From Arctopsyche grandis (taxonomy: Eukaryota > Arthropoda > Insecta > Trichoptera > Hydropsychidae): a DNA stretch of 64,000 nucleotides. A program made the translations under genes and the position numbers. The notes under the pieces are model-generated. The model ran no database searches, was not told the origin of the DNA, and was given only the letters and a program-made list of their open reading frames with translations. Positions 32,774 through 43,949 of the stretch are shown here, one piece after another. The DNA lies in the NCBI RefSeq assembly GCF_051622035.1, contig NC_135361.1, positions 22,995,205 to 23,059,204 of the forward strand, in the 5' to 3' direction. Position 1 is the first letter of the stretch. Each line of letters opens with the position of its first letter.

Positions 32774-33416
32774 TGTACAGACTCCAGGGATGTTCAACTC
32801 GAGAGCACCCCGGAAGTCGTTTTTCTGAGATAGCTAGTGGTAAGCTTGGGCGGGGCTGGTTTCCTCAAGGTGCCTTCCTTCGTCGTCGGTGGTCTGGTCT
32901 CTGCTGATGTCGGCTGCTCTGCTATGTCCCTTTCTCCTTCGTAATGTGCGTGGGATGCGTGATGTGGAAAAAGGGAGGAAATTGTATAATAATAAAAACA
33001 GGTTGTAATTCTGTTTGTATGGTGACTGTATTTTATATATGTATAAATACAGAGAATAAGCAGGGGGGGGGGGGGGGGAGTCCGTCGTGAAATTAGCGCG
33101 CACGTGTTCGAGAGGTTATGATAACTTCACTCCTCACGTGACTACGTGATCTGACTTCGACGAAGAAAGACCAGGATTTCCTCACTTCTCACCGGACGTA
33201 TACTGAAGCTGTACTTCCAGTATCGTCTGCCGATCCAGGCTGAGCTGATCGGGACTCGGTGGTGGGAACAAACTCGGTAGCGAACAGAGATGTTCACTCG
33301 ACCGAAGCGGAAAACGAATAGGAGGCGGGGACGCGCGCTCGGCGCCGATCTCCCTCCAAAACGGCTCCTTTGGTCGTAACGCCACGAAAGCTGACCATGA
33401 AGACTTGGTCGGAACA
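32774..33416 (-). repeat. BEL 5' LTR (643 bp)
   Basis: Runs from TGTTCCGACC to CTGTACA on the minus strand. It differs from the 3' LTR by one substitution that I could see (GCGGAAAAC versus GCAGAAAAC on the plus strand, near 33308 and 29749) and by G-run length (16 versus 13). It carries the element promoter. Confidence 0.92.
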
Positions 33417-33982
33417 ACTTAATTTGTACATGTAGGCAGTTTGTTCCATTTATATGAATTTCTTCCTCGCATAATATGTCACAATTATTTAATATGAACA
33501 TAGCAATCCCACTGTTTTTATTTATACGGTTAGTAGTTGATACATAAGTATATCCCGGTATGTAGTACGTCACTTCACTATTTGAATGAGTTTCTGTTAA
33601 TACTATGCATGCCGGCTTCTTGAGATCATTATTAATTGTTGTTAAAAATTCATCCATGTTCCGTTCTATGCTTCTAATGTTCATATGAAGAATTAAAGGA
33701 CTGCAGTTGATGTCGTTTTGTTGGATATAGTATTCTTTGTAGCTATTATATATTTTTTCTATAATAATATTTTTTTTATCTAGTTCATTATATATGAAAT
33801 CCGTCATTTTTTATTCGCAGTCAATTCTGACATTTGATAGTATACCCGCTCACATCGACCAAAACCAACCATCGTCATAACCGTCAGAATGGCAACAATA
33901 CTACAATAACTAATTGATTTGCAAATGGTTATCAACCTTTGAAAAATTGATTTGACTAAATGTAAAATTTTAGATGATTGTT

Positions 33983-34930
33983 TCACTGGATATTTATTAG
34001 ATCTCGTTCCGAGTATATAGCTGTGATCGGTGAGGTGTTGTTCTTCCGTACTAAGATTTTTGAGTGTTTCACCCAAACATATAAAAAATGTTTTTCCTTA
34101 GCCAGGGCCTTCACCTTTGTAAGTAGCATTTTGTTCGAAACGGTCAGGTGGTCATTTACAAAAATCCTTTTGTCATCGGAATAACCGAGATCCTTAGACG
34201 AAAGTGACTTTAAACGCCGTGCTGCTAGCATAAATTCTTCTTTAAGATGATAGTTATGAAAAGAGGCGGCAATCGGTTTAGAATTATTATTAATACGGGA
34301 AGGAACCCGCGCAACAAAGTTAATTTGATTAGGGGTTATGGGATAATTAATTTTCTTGCTCAGATTAACAATGGTGTCAATCAGATTTTCACTTTTAAAG
34401 AGTGGTACCCCTTTGATTTCAATATTATTTCTTCTTGACCATTGTTCCTTCTCATTTAATTTCTGTTCAAGGTGATCAATCTTGTTATGGATAGTTGCTG
34501 TCTCAAGGTTTGTTTTTTCTAGAGTATCTAACCTAGACTCTAGTTTATGTATCTTCTGTGTAAAATCATTTATTAAGGAATGGGCCATCTCCAAAGAGTT
34601 CTTCAAATCAGAAACATCAGATTTCAGGGATTTGATGTCATCCGACATTGATCTGAGAGGGGCTAAGTCCATCTTGATGCCTTGTATTTCAGCCAACAGA
34701 AGATCCATCGATACTGGGGTTGGGGAGCTCGACGCTGGGACGCTTCCGGGAGGGGTTGGAATAAAGCCCGTCTTGCATGAAGCACATTTCCACTGGAGCT
34801 GACGATCCCCTCCGAGTTTATTATAGCCCGCTTTGGTAATACCAGAACAAGGGAAATCAAATTTCAATTTACAGCCACTACATAGAACACCGTCTAAGCC
34901 TTCAGAATTACAACGCGCACACTTAAACAT
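33983..34930 (-). CDS. LINE ORF1 protein (PHD-like finger, coiled coil)
   Basis: 315 residues, intact. An N-terminal Cys pattern CARC..GLDGVLCSGC..FPCSG...WKCASC (residues 4-52) forms a PHD-like zinc finger. Residues about 75-150 are a heptad-rich coiled coil (SLEMAHSLINDFTQKIHKLE). Then comes an L1-ORF1-like nucleic-acid-binding part (NNIEIKGVP, QINFVARVPSR, LAARRLKS). Such proteins coat the LINE RNA and act as chaperones. The spacing to ORF2 is about 175 bp. Confidence 0.8.
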   Translation of the reverse strand: MFKCARCNSEGLDGVLCSGCKLKFDFPCSGITKAGYNKLGGDRQLQWKCASCKTGFIPTPPGSVPASSSPTPVSMDLLLAEIQGIKMDLAPLRSMSDDIKSLKSDVSDLKNSLEMAHSLINDFTQKIHKLESRLDTLEKTNLETATIHNKIDHLEQKLNEKEQWSRRNNIEIKGVPLFKSENLIDTIVNLSKKINYPITPNQINFVARVPSRINNNSKPIAASFHNYHLKEEFMLAARRLKSLSSKDLGYSDDKRIFVNDHLTVSNKMLLTKVKALAKEKHFLYVWVKHSKILVRKNNTSPITAIYSERDLINIQ

Positions 34931-35057
34931 TGTGATATTGTGATAAAGCTAATATTCGATAAATAAAATAGAATTTGTAATTAATGGTTAAGAAACACTG
35001 GATTGATTGATTATAAACGAGAGGGCACGTACGCTCATTAGCAAGTCCCGATGAAAT

Positions 35058-35450
35058 GGAGTCCGTATTCGAAATAAAAAGGAATCCAGAACCGGAAATG
35101 AAAAAGGAATCAAGATCTAGAACTGAAAAAGGAATCGGGAAACCGGATTTGATTCAGTAATCAGGATCTGGAACTGAAACACTAATCGGGATCCGGAACT
35201 GAAACAGTAATCGGGATCCGGAACAGAAACTAGATCCGGAATTGAAGCAAAAGTCGGGAACTGATACTGAAACCGGAATCCGGATCCGGAATGAATAAAG
35301 GAATAGGGAACTGGAACTGAAAAAATAATCAGGATCCGGAACTGAAAAAGGGATGGAAAACTGAAACTGAAAAAGGAATCTGGAACACAAAACGGAATCA
35401 GGATTCGGAACTGAAACAGTAATCGGGATCTGGACCTGAAACAGTAATCA
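35058..35450. repeat. Minisatellite array, right part
   Basis: About 390 bp of irregular units such as GGAATCGGGATCCGGAACTG and AAACAGTAATC, same family as 26225-26300. Long open frames with repeated FQFRIP on the minus strand are by-products of the repeat, not genes. Confidence 0.8.
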
Positions 35451-35680
35451 CCCCCTTGGGCTGCCGTACCAAAGGGGTGCCCCACCGGCCCCCTGGCCGC
35501 CACCCCCTCCCGCCCGTTTTATTTTAGTTAAATTTATATGAATATTCATTTGTTTTTCTACGAACCAACAGTAGTTACATACAAAGTCTTTTTCGAAATT
35601 ATATATTAGATGACAAAACATTCCTGCGAGGCCCAAATGTAAGAGAGAAGATCAAAATCCACTCATACATAAACAATCAA
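35451..35680. other. Non-coding, C-rich start
   Basis: CCCCC-rich patch at 35450-35515, then AT-rich. No gene. Confidence 0.3.
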
Positions 35681-35920
35681 TTATGAAAATAATGATGAGC
35701 GCAGGCTACCAGACAAATAGGTTAGAATAATATCCGATAATCTTCGCTCACTGAGGTGGAAAATATCGCATTCAGGCTCAGCAGAAAAGATTTCATTTAA
35801 AAGTCGAATAGCTCTTTGAATAGGAGCCATTCGATAAAGAACTGTGCGAGCAGGAGGTACAACCATCAAATGATGATATCTACCACGCACATTTTTTTTC
35901 ATATACGTACATATGTACAT
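35681..35920 (-). pseudogene. LINE ORF2 C-terminal remnant
   Basis: The minus strand encodes PARTVLYRMAPIQRAIRLLNE and CDIFHLSERRLSDIILTYL, the C-terminal signature of a non-LTR element of the Jockey/I or R1 type. Partial copies at 1-75 and 732-835. The rest of ORF2 is missing. Confidence 0.5.
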
Positions 35921-37659
35921 AGATACGAAGTTTCAAATGTAGGTTGTTTTTCATCATTTACTCAATGATTTGTTCATCGATCACAGCCGACGTAACGGTC
36001 GGCAGTCTCGGTCGTAACGTGTCTATTGCGAGTTTTTTTGCCCCCGGAACAATTTGCAACAAACTGCGGACATGTACATACATACATACATAGGTGAGTT
36101 TAATGAAAATTCGGGGAAAACGGTGAAAATTCCGAGGCAGCTGAAAAACTGAACGGCCGCTGGTCGGATGCGGGAACGACCATTCTGCGAAACGTTTACG
36201 AGCCGAACAAAGAGCGACCATAAATCGCGACTTGATGCCTACGTGTAGTTTAATGAATTATACACATATTGTTCAACATTTTACCGACGAGTGTAATTTA
36301 CAATCGTCCAAAGTGCCCACCTACTCGTTCGCGGCCAAATTGCTGTTTAATATTAAATGTTTTTGCTGAAAATCTGCTCGCGTTATCTTTTTCTCTCACA
36401 CTCTCTCTCGCTCTTCCTACCTCTTGACTGTGTGTTTTGTGTCTGCGTTCACTCTCACACCCGAGACGCGTTTGTTGTGTCAATACAATTTAACTTGTGT
36501 CACTGCTAAATTTACATATCTGTGTATTGTTTTATGTACGAGTATATCTGGCTTTATATGCCTTATACGTAGTGGTTAAAAAATAATTAAAAATATAAAT
36601 GAAGCGCATATTATATATCGTTTAAAATATTTGGTTAAATATGGGCTTCTTCATGTTAGTACTTGTTTTTATATTAAAACTGGAATATGAGTAAAAAATA
36701 TAAGCCGAAGTATGTTTGGAGGTGTAGAATTTTCAACTTTACACTAGGTAAGTTTTGTAAATCTTTCTAGTAGGAAACTAAGGGTCCCAAATATTCGGAA
36801 AAACAATTATTCAAATATCGAATATGAAATTGGTAAAATATTCGTATAATCGAATATTCGAATATATTATGTATGTATATTTACATATTGTATTGTATTT
36901 ACATACATGTAATACATACATAGTTACACAATAAATTTTATTTTATTAAATTTTAAATCTGTTTACTATGTTCAAAAAATAGAAATAAGATGTTTTGGCG
37001 AAATAAAATATTTATATCTGTTAATTTATTGTTTATTGTGATAAAAATATATTTTTTACTCTCAGTCTTCCCGACAACTAGTTTGAAAACAAAAATGCAT
37101 CCAAGATTTGAAATAAGTAATATTTGCAGTAGTGGCGCGTTAAGACAAAATAATGTAAATCAAAATAATAAAACTTTTTTTCAAAACATATGTAATAAAC
37201 ATGTACATATGTGATGAATTTTCCGTTTTATTTTCCAAATTTATAATTATAAAATTAACTTATTGAACTATTACAGATAATTAGCTAAGGATTAACTTTA
37301 CAGTAGGAAAACGTTGATAGATTAATAAAATTTGTCTAATTCGTCACGCATCGTAAACAAAAACATCGAAAATCTTGTTGAATTTCTGAAAGTCGAGTTA
37401 ACAACAAATACGATTTTATTACCAATGAACTTTCTAAATTCCTTAATAAAAAGTATATAACGAATAATATCCGATTAATTTTATAAATACTCGAATTTAT
37501 GAATATTGAAAAAGGGGCGAATATATTCGAATATTCGATTATATTCTATAGAAAACCCATAAAGATAAAATTTCAACTCTTCTTAAATGTGGAAATCGAA
37601 TTTTCTTCGACACATATTCTGTAATGTGTATAGAGTTTTATCAGATTTAAATATATGTA
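35921..37659. other. Non-coding stretch
   Basis: No gene seen. 35970-36240 is GC-richer and non-repetitive. 36390-36460 is CT/GAGA-rich (CTCTCACACTCTCTCTCGC). AT-rich after that, with TATTCGAATAT-type palindromic words at 36830-36870 and 37500-37550. Confidence 0.35.
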
Positions 37660-37815
37660 TAACAGCATAGATCAATGGTTAGCGTGCAAAGCTTTTAAAA
37701 GGCTAGTTGGCTAGTCTTTGAATATGTGATTCCAACGTCGATCTTTTCCTTTTAGAGTTTGCCAATTTATCTGATTTCATTAGAAACGGTTCCAAGAAAT
37801 TGGTAATCCTGTCGT
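37660..37815 (+). mobile_element. Degenerate SINE
   Basis: Weak head (AGCATAGATCAATGGTTAGC) and a recognisable central domain (TAGAGTTTGCCAATTTATCT, GAAACGGTTCC). The B box is decayed. Confidence 0.55.
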
Positions 37816-38116
37816 AATCAAGCAAAACTGTTTTTTTGGCCACTGGAAATATTCACGCATGACGTGACGTCGTAGTAGTAAGTGTACACGTATTAATAAG
37901 TGCGCATGACCATGTGAATATTTTCGGAAATATTGACAATATTGACTCGACGATACGTCGTGTCCTATAATGTAAATGTAAGCTAATTTTTACTTTATCT
38001 ATGTACGTAGTAACAATAGATGAAGTTTTGTGATCATGCGAAAATTCGAACTCGAGATTTTGACTGATTCGAACTCAGAATCGATTACTGATCACGTTTT
38101 CATGATCTAGAAAAAA
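37816..38116. other. Non-coding spacer
   Basis: Includes TGACGTGACGTCG at 37862-37874 (CRE-like). No gene. Confidence 0.3.
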
Positions 38117-38257
38117 TGTGTGTGTGTGTGTCTGTGTGTGTGTGTGTCTGCGTGTGTGTGTCTGTGTGTGTCTGTGTGTGTGTCTGTGTGTGTGTCTGTG
38201 TGTGTCTGTGTGTGTGTCTGTGTGTTTCTCTGTGTGTGGCTGTGTGTGTCTGTGTGT
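38117..38257. repeat. (TG)n-rich microsatellite
   Basis: About 140 bp of TGTGTG interrupted by TC. Cys/Val-rich and Thr/His-rich open frames across it are artefacts. Confidence 0.95.
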
Positions 38258-39265
38258 TTTGGAGATTTTTTCAAGACCGTTAGTCCTATCGAACCGAAAC
38301 TTAGTATTTGTTACTAAAATTCTTATCGACATAACGTAAATTTTTTTCAAAATTTTAAGTTGACCGGAAATGGTACCTCCCCTTATAGGCATCCTCTTTT
38401 TTTAAGACTTTGAATTCAGTTATCTCCCAAACCGCTAACTGAATCGGATTAATTTTTTTTTACATGTAATAGAAAGAATAATATCTATAACCTTATATTT
38501 TTTAAATATTTTTATCTGAACCGAAAGTAGTAGTTTTACTCTAGAGAATCGAGGTTTTTTATGTTTTTCTCAGAAATCTTTTACTTTATTGAACTGAAAT
38601 TTCATATCTAGAAGTTTAAGCGTAATAAAAAGTTATGGTTAAAATTTGGTAAGCATATCTCAACCGGAAGTGGCAGTTTACTCTCGTTCAATTTATATTC
38701 CACTATTTTTTTTGACCCCTTAAACGTATGATCTTCACGAAAAAATTCAAGTATAATTCTTGTAATAATGCGATGAAAATAAAAAAAATCACTAAATTTA
38801 ATAAACCGGAAGTGGGATTTTCTCCTCTTAGAAAGGTCAAAAATGTTGTCGCTTGGATCCTGTCCACACCCCTGAACGTATTAAGCTGAAAATTTATATT
38901 TGTATTTTTTATGTACTAACTTAGATTTGGTAACGTTTTGGTCAGAATTCGTAAGCCGAAAGTAGTATTTTTTTTTAAAACAATATTTCATTATTTTATT
39001 TTGACCTTTTAAATTATTTTTATCCTCTTGATATTAAATGTGTATAATAATTATACTGATTTTAAATAATAAAAAAAATTTGAAAAAAATCCGACAACCA
39101 GAAGTAGAAATTTTGTCTTGTCCAAGTATTTGCATATATTTGCGCTCAATTTGTATCGCTATCATAGTTATTAGTTCAATATCTAATTTTGTTTTGTAAC
39201 CTTCTTATATTCCTCAAATACATAGATAAAGTCATGGGTTGGTCACACCCGATTTTTTTACCTGT
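38258..39265 (+). repeat. Diverged tandem array, about 145-bp unit
   Basis: The core word AACCGGAAGTGG-x-A-TTTnCTC and close variants recur at about 38361, 38520, 38664, 38803, 38955 and 39097, spaced 159, 144, 139, 152 and 142 bp. A second word, AACTGAAATTTCATAT-like, recurs between them. It begins right after the TG microsatellite and ends at GATAAAGTCATGGGTTGGTC. A copy of the right end is at 18120-18410. Confidence 0.7.
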
Positions 39266-40310
39266 GTGCTGCTGTATAGTATGAATATATTTTTTTCCGA
39301 GCACTGCTGTGTCGGGTCATGCAGTATTGTACATATATGTAGGATGAATAGACCCTTAAGCACCATTTTGTGTATGAATGTATCGTGTAATTAATTATAA
39401 ATTTGATGAAAATTCAAGTATAATGAAATTATAATTTGTCACTTACAGTAAAATATACTTTGCAACATCTTTTGATAGAATTTAAATAGAAGTAAAAGGG
39501 TTCTTCTGGAAAACAAATATGTAACACATATAATATAGAAATATTTACTATATACACAGCAAATTGGGCATTCAAATTTCAATTTTAGTTGTTGAAAATG
39601 TAATTACACAAAATATCCCAAATAAACTATTCTTTCCTTATATTTTAATTTTTGTAAAGAATTCTTTGAACATACATATGTACGTACTTTGAATGAAAAA
39701 AATCCATTTAATCTTTATAAATTTCTTATATTGCAGTTGTAGTCATTTTGACGTGACTAGCCTGCAATTGTTATCGTATTGTTAATCGGTAAAAATTGTA
39801 CGTTGAAATTTTTTAAACATTGGTTCATGAATATTGATTCATTTTACGACATACATTATGCTATGAAGATTTTTAGCTCATTGTCCGTGGATGACCGCTA
39901 TTGAAGTCATGCGTGTTAGTAGCGAGAATAGCGTGACTCAAGGCGCTCTTCCACCGAATATGTTGACGCAGACGTATCGTGACTGATGACTACGACAGAA
40001 CATACGTCACCGCGACGTATGGGCATTCGTATGCACAAAAACGGGGTCTACCTCACGGAACCGAAAATGAAACGCCCGAAAACGCAAATATCGGAAGGCA
40101 AAGATCGAAAATCAAAAGATCTTAAGTCGAAAGATAAAAAAAAGTGTCTCTCCCCCGTCGTACATACTCACTTAATTTGCGCGAGCAGGATACAACAGGA
40201 ACAAGAGGAACAGGCTTTTCTTCCTGTATTCTGCGCGCGCACATTAAACAAGGCTGTATGACAAAAAGAGAGATAATTTCACCGCATGTACTATATATAT
40301 TATATATTTA
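39266..40310. other. Non-coding; CGAAA-iterated patch
   Basis: 40010-40260 holds spaced CGAAAA/CGAAAG words (CCGAAAATGAAACGCCCGAA, GATCGAAAATC), then GC-richer DNA ending AAACAAGGCTGTATGACAAA. Part of it resembles 40870-40930 in reverse. Probably repeat-derived; no protein call. Confidence 0.35.
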
Positions 40311-40817
40311 GCCAGCAGTTTGGCTTAGTGGTAGCGTATATATTTAGCACCACTGAAGTCAAAAGGTTCGAGTCCTCGCCATCTGCTGGTTAGATTTGGG
40401 GGTTTTGTGACTCCAAATCGATCGTTTCTCTATCAGAGTTTGCCAATTTTATCTAATCATTGCTGAAACGGTTCCTGAAAATTGGTATTAGATCTATTCC
40501 TTTTGTCACAAAATCTGCCTGTGTATAATTTGTAGTAATTATACACAGTAATCTGAAATCTATAGATATCTCTATAGACATCTCTATAATTTGGTATTTA
40601 TTATATGTATAAAAATTGTACACAAAAAAAATCTAAAAATAATCCATAGATGTCTCTATGATTATTATTTCTGATTAATTGTTATATGCTATATATTCTG
40701 ATTGTATATGTATTACTGTATTTCTGACTGTTTATGTATTCTGTATTTCGTTAACGTACACCCGTCGCATTGGAGCAAATCTGTAATGACGAGTGTATAT
40801 TGATTTGTAACAATAAT

Positions 40818-40832
<15 letters not shown>
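40311..40832 (+). mobile_element. SINE with long 3' part and poly(A)
   Basis: The head AGCCAGCAGTTTGGCTTAGTGG and B box AGGTTCGAGTCCTCGCC are tRNA-like. The central domain GTGACTCCAAATCGATCG / CAGAGTTTGCCAATTT follows. Next comes an AT-rich part and a 3' end TGTAATGACGAGTGTATATT...AACAATAATAAAAAAA that looks LINE-derived. Head sequence differs from types A and B. Confidence 0.6.

Positions 40833-40862
<30 letters not shown>
40833..40862. repeat. (AT)n after the SINE poly(A)
   Basis: Short AT microsatellite grown from the SINE tail. Confidence 0.85.
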
Positions 40863-40864
<2 letters not shown>

Positions 40865-40869
40865 GTACC

Positions 40870-42617
40870 GTTTACCGTGCACCCTTTTTTTTTGATCTTG
40901 CGACCTTTCGATGCCGTGATGTACACCCATATTTTTTAATCAGCACGCATATTCAACTCATATTTGTATAGTTTAGTTAAATTTTTAAAGGCATTAAAAA
41001 TGTTTTGTTTTTTATGAATATAAGGAAAATTTAAATTTCATATTCAATTGTTTTTTTTTTTAGTTCATTTATTATTTTTTCTCTCGATGGGTGATACTTT
41101 CGTGGTGTGTGTTTTTGCTGACTTTGAATAGACTTCTCGTAAGTTTTACGAACAAAACTGAACTTGTCTCCAAAATTACACAAAGATCCCATCGACGACT
41201 GAAAATTCGGAAAAACAGTTCAGCGGCCCCTTCTCACCTGTTAGACCGGAGACGAGGGCATAGCGGGGAGAAAGCGCATTTTGGCGGCGAATCCTTACGC
41301 GCACTTTGTCAAGCGGCCATTATTAATTCTCGTTTTATGTTGGCCCATTTAAAATGGCCGCCCCGTAAAGTTCCCGCCGGAATGGAGGACGGCGGCGCCC
41401 ATAAAAACCCCGGACTCGCCAAAATGGCGACGCGCCGCCGCTCTAAATTAATGAATTACGCTAAGCGGCCGCCGTTTAAGAACTGGGAACGCTCTTACGG
41501 CAAATTTGCAACGGTTGGCCCACCCCCTCACCCTCGCCCTCCCCTTTCTCCTGCCCACGTGCAACCCTCACCTCATCCCCTTGCATTATTTATGTTGAAC
41601 TAGTGTCGTGTCGGGCTCATTTCGCGGCTTCATTACGTCCGCTCTTGCACCAACCACCCCCTCCCCCATCCCCTTTGCCTTCGTATCTCTCCACGACAAT
41701 TTGCACAATAAAGTGCCAGTGTGCTTTTTAACTGTCAAAAGCGCCTTTTTTAAGCCAGCACGCGATTGTTCCAAGTTTCTTTAATTTTAAAACTAATTAA
41801 ACTCTATATTTTCTAATTACATTTTCGTATACAGGTCAATTCATTACTCGGCTTCTTCAACATGATGAATGGTTTCTCCGCTTGTTACGCGGTGAAAAGT
41901 GTGTGTACTCTCTGAGGTATGTATAATATATTGTTTTTTTGGAGCAGATTGTAAAGGTGGCTCTTCACTACGGACAAATCGATTGACTAGTGTCTAGCAA
42001 TATTTCTGTCGCATCGGTTTCTTAGAGAAAATCAACTTGCCTTCCAGAGTAGTACAATTACATATGTAAAGGTTTGTTATTAAAATGGATCAGACCGGAT
42101 ATTTAAAATCATAATTTTTATTTTTAAATGCGTGCTACGATTTTTTCGCGTATTTTTACATGAAAATTTATACATGAGTTTTTTTTTTTTGTGAAAATGG
42201 TTCCTAAATCGTATTTGAAATAAATTGTTTTTCGACTAAAGATTTGTCTGTCGTAGAATTTCTAGGTACGAAAAATTTCGCAGCCAGAAATTCCATGAGA
42301 AATTGTTTGCAGACAAATAAAAAAAAAAAAAATGTACATTTTGGTGGTTAGGTTAATATTATGTGGTGCTGATTTTGTATGATTTTTTAAATTTAGATTT
42401 TACTATCACGCGAACCGTGTCAGTGATGAGTAAATTGAATAAATATTTGTGTTTGTATCATAAAACTTTCACTTGACAGAAGAATGGTCTACATTAAAAT
42501 TTTCAAAAAAATATTACAATAGTCACATTCGAATATGGGTTTGAGTAAAAGTTTGAAATAAAATCAGGGCGAGTTCATTCAATATGATTCCTTACACTGT
42601 TGAAATTTAAATTCTAT
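40870..42617. other. Non-coding with a GC-rich island at 41160-41710
   Basis: The island is non-repetitive, with words such as AAAATGGCCGCC and GCGGCCATTATTAATTC. The 170-codon open frame across it has no domain and ends in low-complexity Pro; I do not accept it as a gene. AT-rich elsewhere. Confidence 0.4.
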
Positions 42618-43138
42618 TAACTCACTATGGGCCGCAAACACATGCGCTGTGTTTTTAAACCCTCCGAAATAGTATTATTGAAAGATTTAGTTTCAAACTA
42701 ACATTCATAACAGCATATCTTTATTCAAAATGACAATAAATAAGAAAGTTGTTATGGTTTAAAGCTTGACTTTTTTTTCGACGGAATTTATCGATAATAT
42801 TCCAAAATATTCAGAAAATATTTAAAGTCTCCAGATATCGAAATTGATAGTTTTTTTTCTTGCGTAGTATACATATTTTTTAAATTGAATGTTTTATTCA
42901 TATAAATAACACAATGACCTTCAAGATAGATATCATTTATTTCGTAAAAATATATTGAAATGTAGAAATATAAATTTTGTATAAAATTTAATACAGCCAT
43001 CACCACAGTTTGTAATATACTGATATGATAATTGATAATTGATAATTAATTTACAAAACCTTTTATTTTTACCGTTATTTTACTACGCAGACTCTCGTGG
43101 AGAGTTTTCAAAAATTTGGGCGGTCCACAATGAGTTAA
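42618..43138. mobile_element. piggyBac-like MITE
   Basis: The body 42622-43134 (513 bp) lies between two TTAA tetramers (42618-42621, 43135-43138). The ends are CTCACTATGGGCCGC and, read inward on the right, CTCATTGTGGACCGC. TTAA target duplication is the mark of piggyBac elements. No transposase. Confidence 0.65.
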
Positions 43139-43520
43139 ATGTAGATATAACTTATGATTTGTTTGGGAAAGTTTTAGCTATTGTAAAAAATATTGTAAAG
43201 GTAGTATAATATATTATATGTATGAATATTTATATTGATATTGATTCGTTTAAAATTCTATAGTATTTCATTGTAACCAGTGACGTCCCTAGACAATATG
43301 CCGCCCTTAGGCAAAGTTCAAAATGCTGCCCCTTTTATGAATATTATTCAAATGATAAATAATATAATAGATAGACATTTTTAAAAAACATTTTATAGCA
43401 TAAGTTTTAATAAAAGTAATGAGGATGCACTCACTCGATGATGGTCTATTCTTGAATGATAAATTATATATTTAAACCACAATATACTTATTTCAATTTA
43501 CAATATTACAATTATTTTAT

Positions 43521-43949
43521 TAGCCAGTAGCATAGCTCGGTCGTCAAGCTTTTGCTTAGCGTCAAGAGGTGCCGGGTTCGATTCCATGAGCTGACCACGA
43601 TTGAAAAGAATTTTTCTGAGTATATCTGTAGTGCTGCTGGTCCGACCTGGATATTTGTGACTCCAAGTCGATCATTTCCTACCAGAGTTCTCTGATTTAA
43701 TTGTTGAAACGGTTCCCGGTAAAATTAGCTAAATATCCTTCCTACCTACTATGTCACCACTATTTGAGTATGATTAATGTACAATTAAATGTATGTACAA
43801 TTCATAGATGTCTCGCTAATTTGCGAGTTTTTCATGGTCTCGTAATTCAGCGACTTAAAAAAATAAGAATAAAAAAAATGCTGCAATGTTTGTAATTAGC
43901 CAGGAAGGCGCATTGGGGTTACCTGGAAGGTCTTTCTGGTATATATGTA
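43521..43949 (+). mobile_element. SINE (head type A), tail split by Tc1
   Basis: Head AGCCAGTAGCATAGCTCGG, B box GGGTTCGATTCCATGAG, central domain GTGACTCCAAGTCGATCA, 3' part CCAGGAAGGCGCATTGGGG. The tail GGTATATATGTA continues after the Tc1 element at 45572 as TATGTACATAATAGG plus AAATAAAT repeats. Confidence 0.75.

Larger units (their letters stand above)
29214..33416 (-). mobile_element. BEL/Pao LTR retrotransposon, pol-deleted, very young
   Basis: 4,203 bp with two LTRs, TG...CA ends and a 5-bp target duplication ACTTA (29209-29213 and 33417-33421). A purine-rich tract CGGGGGGAGTA (minus strand) precedes the 3' LTR. Just inside the 5' LTR is TTTGGTCCTTCGATTCC, the expected place of the primer-binding site. 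It inserted into LINE ORF2. Gag and protease remain, but reverse transcriptase, RNase H and most of integrase are gone. Confidence 0.9.
26493..33807 (-). pseudogene. LINE ORF2 (endonuclease-reverse transcriptase), interrupted
   Basis: Pieces on the minus strand are 33807-33417, 29213-28796, 28676-about 27560, 27560-27205 and 27205-26493. The AP-like endonuclease part shows LHMNIRS, VLTETHSN, IILGDINLN, IDHIFTN and ITDHY. The RT shows NYRPISLLSNISKIFEK, FIDLKKAFDSISHK and the catalytic YADDTVLL (about 27330). The C-terminal thumb region ends KHFFKKNLH. Removing the two insertions restores an open frame at both sites (VQIKYYNKKND; QTSNTNNEIS). Two one-base frame breaks remain, at about 27560 and 27205, both in A-runs on the coding strand, so they may be sequence errors. 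Confidence 0.8.
26301..35045 (-). mobile_element. CR1-like non-LTR retrotransposon with two nested insertions
   Basis: A near full-length LINE on the minus strand: 5' UTR below about 35045, ORF1 (34930-33983), ORF2 (33807-26493 with interruptions), short 3' UTR and a TAAA-type tail at about 26300-26330. Without the BEL element (29214-33416 plus one 5-bp duplication) and the 119-bp insertion (28677-28795) it would be about 4.4 kb. The PHD-like finger in ORF1 and the ORF2 EN-RT order fit the CR1/L2/Daphne group. The 5' limit is approximate. Confidence 0.8.

Noticed and set aside
33804-34076. 90-codon frame between LINE ORF1 and ORF2
   Set aside because: It overlaps the end of ORF1 in another frame and shows no conserved motif.
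35117-35503. Phe-rich repeated protein on minus
   Set aside because: It is the translation of the GGAACTGAAA-type minisatellite.
38075-38392. Thr/His- and Cys/Val-rich open frames
   Set aside because: They only reflect the TG microsatellite.
41091-41603. 170-codon open frame on plus
   Set aside because: No domain, odd composition and a proline-rich end. It follows a GC-rich island where stops are rare by chance.
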